Assembly: GCF_900606115.1 (NCBI RefSeq)
Contig: NZ_UWPJ01000023.1
Location: 1-64,000 of the forward strand
Direction: 5' to 3'
Source of the DNA: Pigmentiphaga humi
GTDB lineage: Bacteria > Pseudomonadota > Gammaproteobacteria > Burkholderiales > Burkholderiaceae_B
Length of the DNA stretch: 64,000 nt
In this document: positions 62,636 through 64,000 of the stretch, one piece after another
Layout of the letters: each line of letters opens with the position of its first letter
How positions within the stretch are numbered: the first letter of the stretch is position 1
Translations under genes and position numbers: made by a program
The notes under the pieces: generated by a model
What the model was told of the DNA's origin: nothing
The model's database searches: none
The model's input: only the letters and a program-made list of their open reading frames with translations

Positions 62636-63538
62636 TCAGTCGCGCTTTTCGCCGCCCAGGGCCTGGAGCACGTCGTCGATGAGCTTGGCCAGTTCGCCGG
62701 ACATCAGCGCGAAGTCGGCATCGAAGCGCTCGGCATCGTCCCGCGCCAGCGCGTCGGCGTTTTCCTTGAGCACGTCCAGCGGCGCGATGCGCTTGATGGC
62801 GAGCGACTCGGACAGCACGAACGAGACGCGGTCGGCCCAGGTCATGGCCAGGCGCGTACACTGCTTGCCCGACTCGATGTGGCGCCGTACGTCGTCGGCG
62901 TCCACCGACTGGCGCACGTAGCGCACGGTGGCCCGGCCTTCGCCGGTCGAGCGCAGTTCGGTGTCCTGGTCGATGGTGAAATTGGCGGGCGCCTCCCCGC
63001 CGGCCAGCCAGTCCGTCATCGCCGCCGCAGGCGACATCTGCACGTGCAGGTTGGCCAGCGGGAACTTGTCGATGGCGCGGTTGAGCAATTGCAGCATTTC
63101 GTCGCAGCGCGCCGAAGACGAGGCATCCACGCAGAACCAGCCGTTGCGCGTGTCGATCCAGGCGCGGGTGTCGCGCAGGATGCTGAAGGCGCGCGGCAGC
63201 AGGGTTTCGCGGACGTTCTCCTTGATCTCCTTCATCTGCTTGCGGCCGGGCTTGTAGCCCTGCTGCTCTTCGATTTCCTGCGCCTTGGCCTTGGCGACCT
63301 GGTTGATCACCGTGGTGGGCAGGAGCTTCTTCTCGGTGCGCAGCGTGATCAGCAACTGGCCGCCCACGCCGTGCGCCAGCATGTCGCCGTTTTCCAGCGG
63401 CGGCGCCCAGCCCTGGGTCTGCAACTCAAGGCTGGAGCCCGGCGCGAAGGCCTGTGGCCGCAGCAGCTCGTCGAGCTGCTCGGGCGTCATGGGCCAGGGG
63501 GCGGGAAGGCGATAGATCTGTAGATTCTTGAACCACAT
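62636..63538 (-). CDS. rdgC: Recombination-associated protein RdgC
   Basis: 300 residues. [31 protein letters not shown] is the RdgC start; later [51 protein letters not shown] is the conserved lysine-rich DNA-binding stretch. RdgC forms a ring dimer around DNA, limits RecA and in Neisseria aids pilin variation. Intact length. It is followed upstream (right side) by a 50-base gap and the truncated MFS gene on the same strand. Confidence 0.96.
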   Translation of the reverse strand: MWFKNLQIYRLPAPWPMTPEQLDELLRPQAFAPGSSLELQTQGWAPPLENGDMLAHGVGGQLLITLRTEKKLLPTTVINQVAKAKAQEIEEQQGYKPGRKQMKEIKENVRETLLPRAFSILRDTRAWIDTRNGWFCVDASSSARCDEMLQLLNRAIDKFPLANLHVQMSPAAAMTDWLAGGEAPANFTIDQDTELRSTGEGRATVRYVRQSVDADDVRRHIESGKQCTRLAMTWADRVSFVLSESLAIKRIAPLDVLKENADALARDDAERFDADFALMSGELAKLIDDVLQALGGEKRD

Positions 63539-63588
63539 GGCAGGCCGGCAAAAGGGTCGATTCTATACGACGATGCCGGCCGGCCTGC

Positions 63589-64000
63589 TCAACCCAGGTC
63601 GAGCGAATCGTCCTTCTTGGATTCGCGCTCGACGTCGGGCGACAACTGCCAGAATATCCACGCCGATGCCGCGGTCAGCAGGCCGATGCAGATGAAGGTG
63701 CCGTGGAAGGCCGCCAGCGTGTCGGAGGCGCTGTCGTGGTCGACCAGGTGGCTGAAGGCCGCCAGGATGCCGCCGGCCACCGTGACGCTCAGGCTCATTG
63801 CCAGCATCTGCATCATCGACAGGATGCTGTTGCCGCTGCTGGCGCCGTGCTGGCCGAGGTCTTTCAGGGTCAGCGTGTTCATGGCCGTGAACTGCAGCGA
63901 GTTGACCGCCCCGAAGAAAGCCATCAGCAGGGCCTGCGCCCAGACCGGATGGGTGGCGTCGATCAGCGCGAAGCTGGCGATGGTCAGGCCCACCAGCACG
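63589..64000 (-). CDS. MFS transporter, C-terminal part (5' end outside window)
   Basis: The frame is open to the window edge; the last 137 codons are visible. Four helices: LVGLTIASFALIDATHPVWAQALLMAFFGAVNSLQFTAMNTLTL, SGNSILSMMQMLAMSLSVTVAGGILAAF, and TFICIGLLTAASAWIFWQL, then an acidic tail (SPDVERESKKDDSLD). The pattern fits the C-terminal half of a DHA2-type exporter (HsrA/EmrB-like). It is transcribed towards rdgC with a 50-base gap. Confidence 0.82.
   Translation of the reverse strand, partial: VLVGLTIASFALIDATHPVWAQALLMAFFGAVNSLQFTAMNTLTLKDLGQHGASSGNSILSMMQMLAMSLSVTVAGGILAAFSHLVDHDSASDTLAAFHGTFICIGLLTAASAWIFWQLSPDVERESKKDDSLDLG

Overview
The window is GC-rich, densely coded bacterial chromosome that looks like a Bordetella (Alcaligenaceae) genome. 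The support is a large glycine-rich autotransporter, two Bug-type solute-binding proteins, a BPSS1780-family membrane protein beside an APH-type homoserine kinase, BamC, RdgC and a lysine/alanine-rich histone-like protein. Genus is inferred from this content; species cannot be decided. No rRNA, tRNA or CRISPR array was seen.

Left part (1-12.2 kb): the 3' portion of a type V autotransporter gene, then a CecR/YbiH-like TetR repressor divergent from a five-gene ABC efflux operon of the YbhG-YbhF-YbhS-YbhR type that ends with its own NodT-family outer-membrane channel. The divergent promoters overlap a strong AT-rich palindrome. 12.2-30.6 kb is core housekeeping: BPSS1780-family membrane protein and thrB; a LOG-family gene whose start codon overlaps that of divergent polA; S4 protein, trpS with a YegP-like tail, YciO, site-2 protease, dapA, bamC, metallo-beta-lactamase hydrolase; a small lipoprotein; ArsR regulator with roxA-like ribosomal oxygenase; FKBP isomerase; and a degenerate phosphoesterase overlapping mutS.

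30.6-36.2 kb is accessory and visibly less GC-rich. Directly upstream of mutS lie a frameshifted phage-type tyrosine integrase and the 3' scrap of an IS3-type transposase. These are followed by a LysR regulator divergent from a Rieske oxygenase, a Bug solute-binding protein and a PhzS-like flavin monooxygenase, together a likely aromatic-acid catabolic cassette. 36.2-38.3 kb has two small membrane proteins behind a perfect AT-rich palindrome and a second Bug protein.

38.3-42.2 kb holds the most interesting locus: a tightly coupled three-gene unit encoding a fused nucleotidyltransferase-kinase (LicC/LicA-like), a protein I do not recognise, and a LicD-family transferase. It could attach a phospho-alcohol such as phosphocholine to a surface glycan. 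42.3-49 kb has an orphan ParB-like protein, an old yellow enzyme, an HPP-CBS membrane protein, a c-di-GMP phosphodiesterase with a degenerate GGDEF domain, and an HDOD protein. 49-54.8 kb has cysE divergent from a complete branched-chain amino-acid ABC transporter (livJ-livHMGF).

Right part (54.8-64 kb): Bcr/CflA-type exporter, histone-like protein with a clear terminator, serine/threonine dehydratase-like PLP enzyme, a yybP-ykoY manganese riboswitch in front of a TerC-family exporter, an EptA-like sulfatase-fold transferase, an MFS exporter, rdgC and a truncated MFS gene. Three copies of a ~78-bp intergenic repeat (17.7, 23.2 and 51.4 kb) are dispersed through the window; one supplies the ribosome-binding region of livH.
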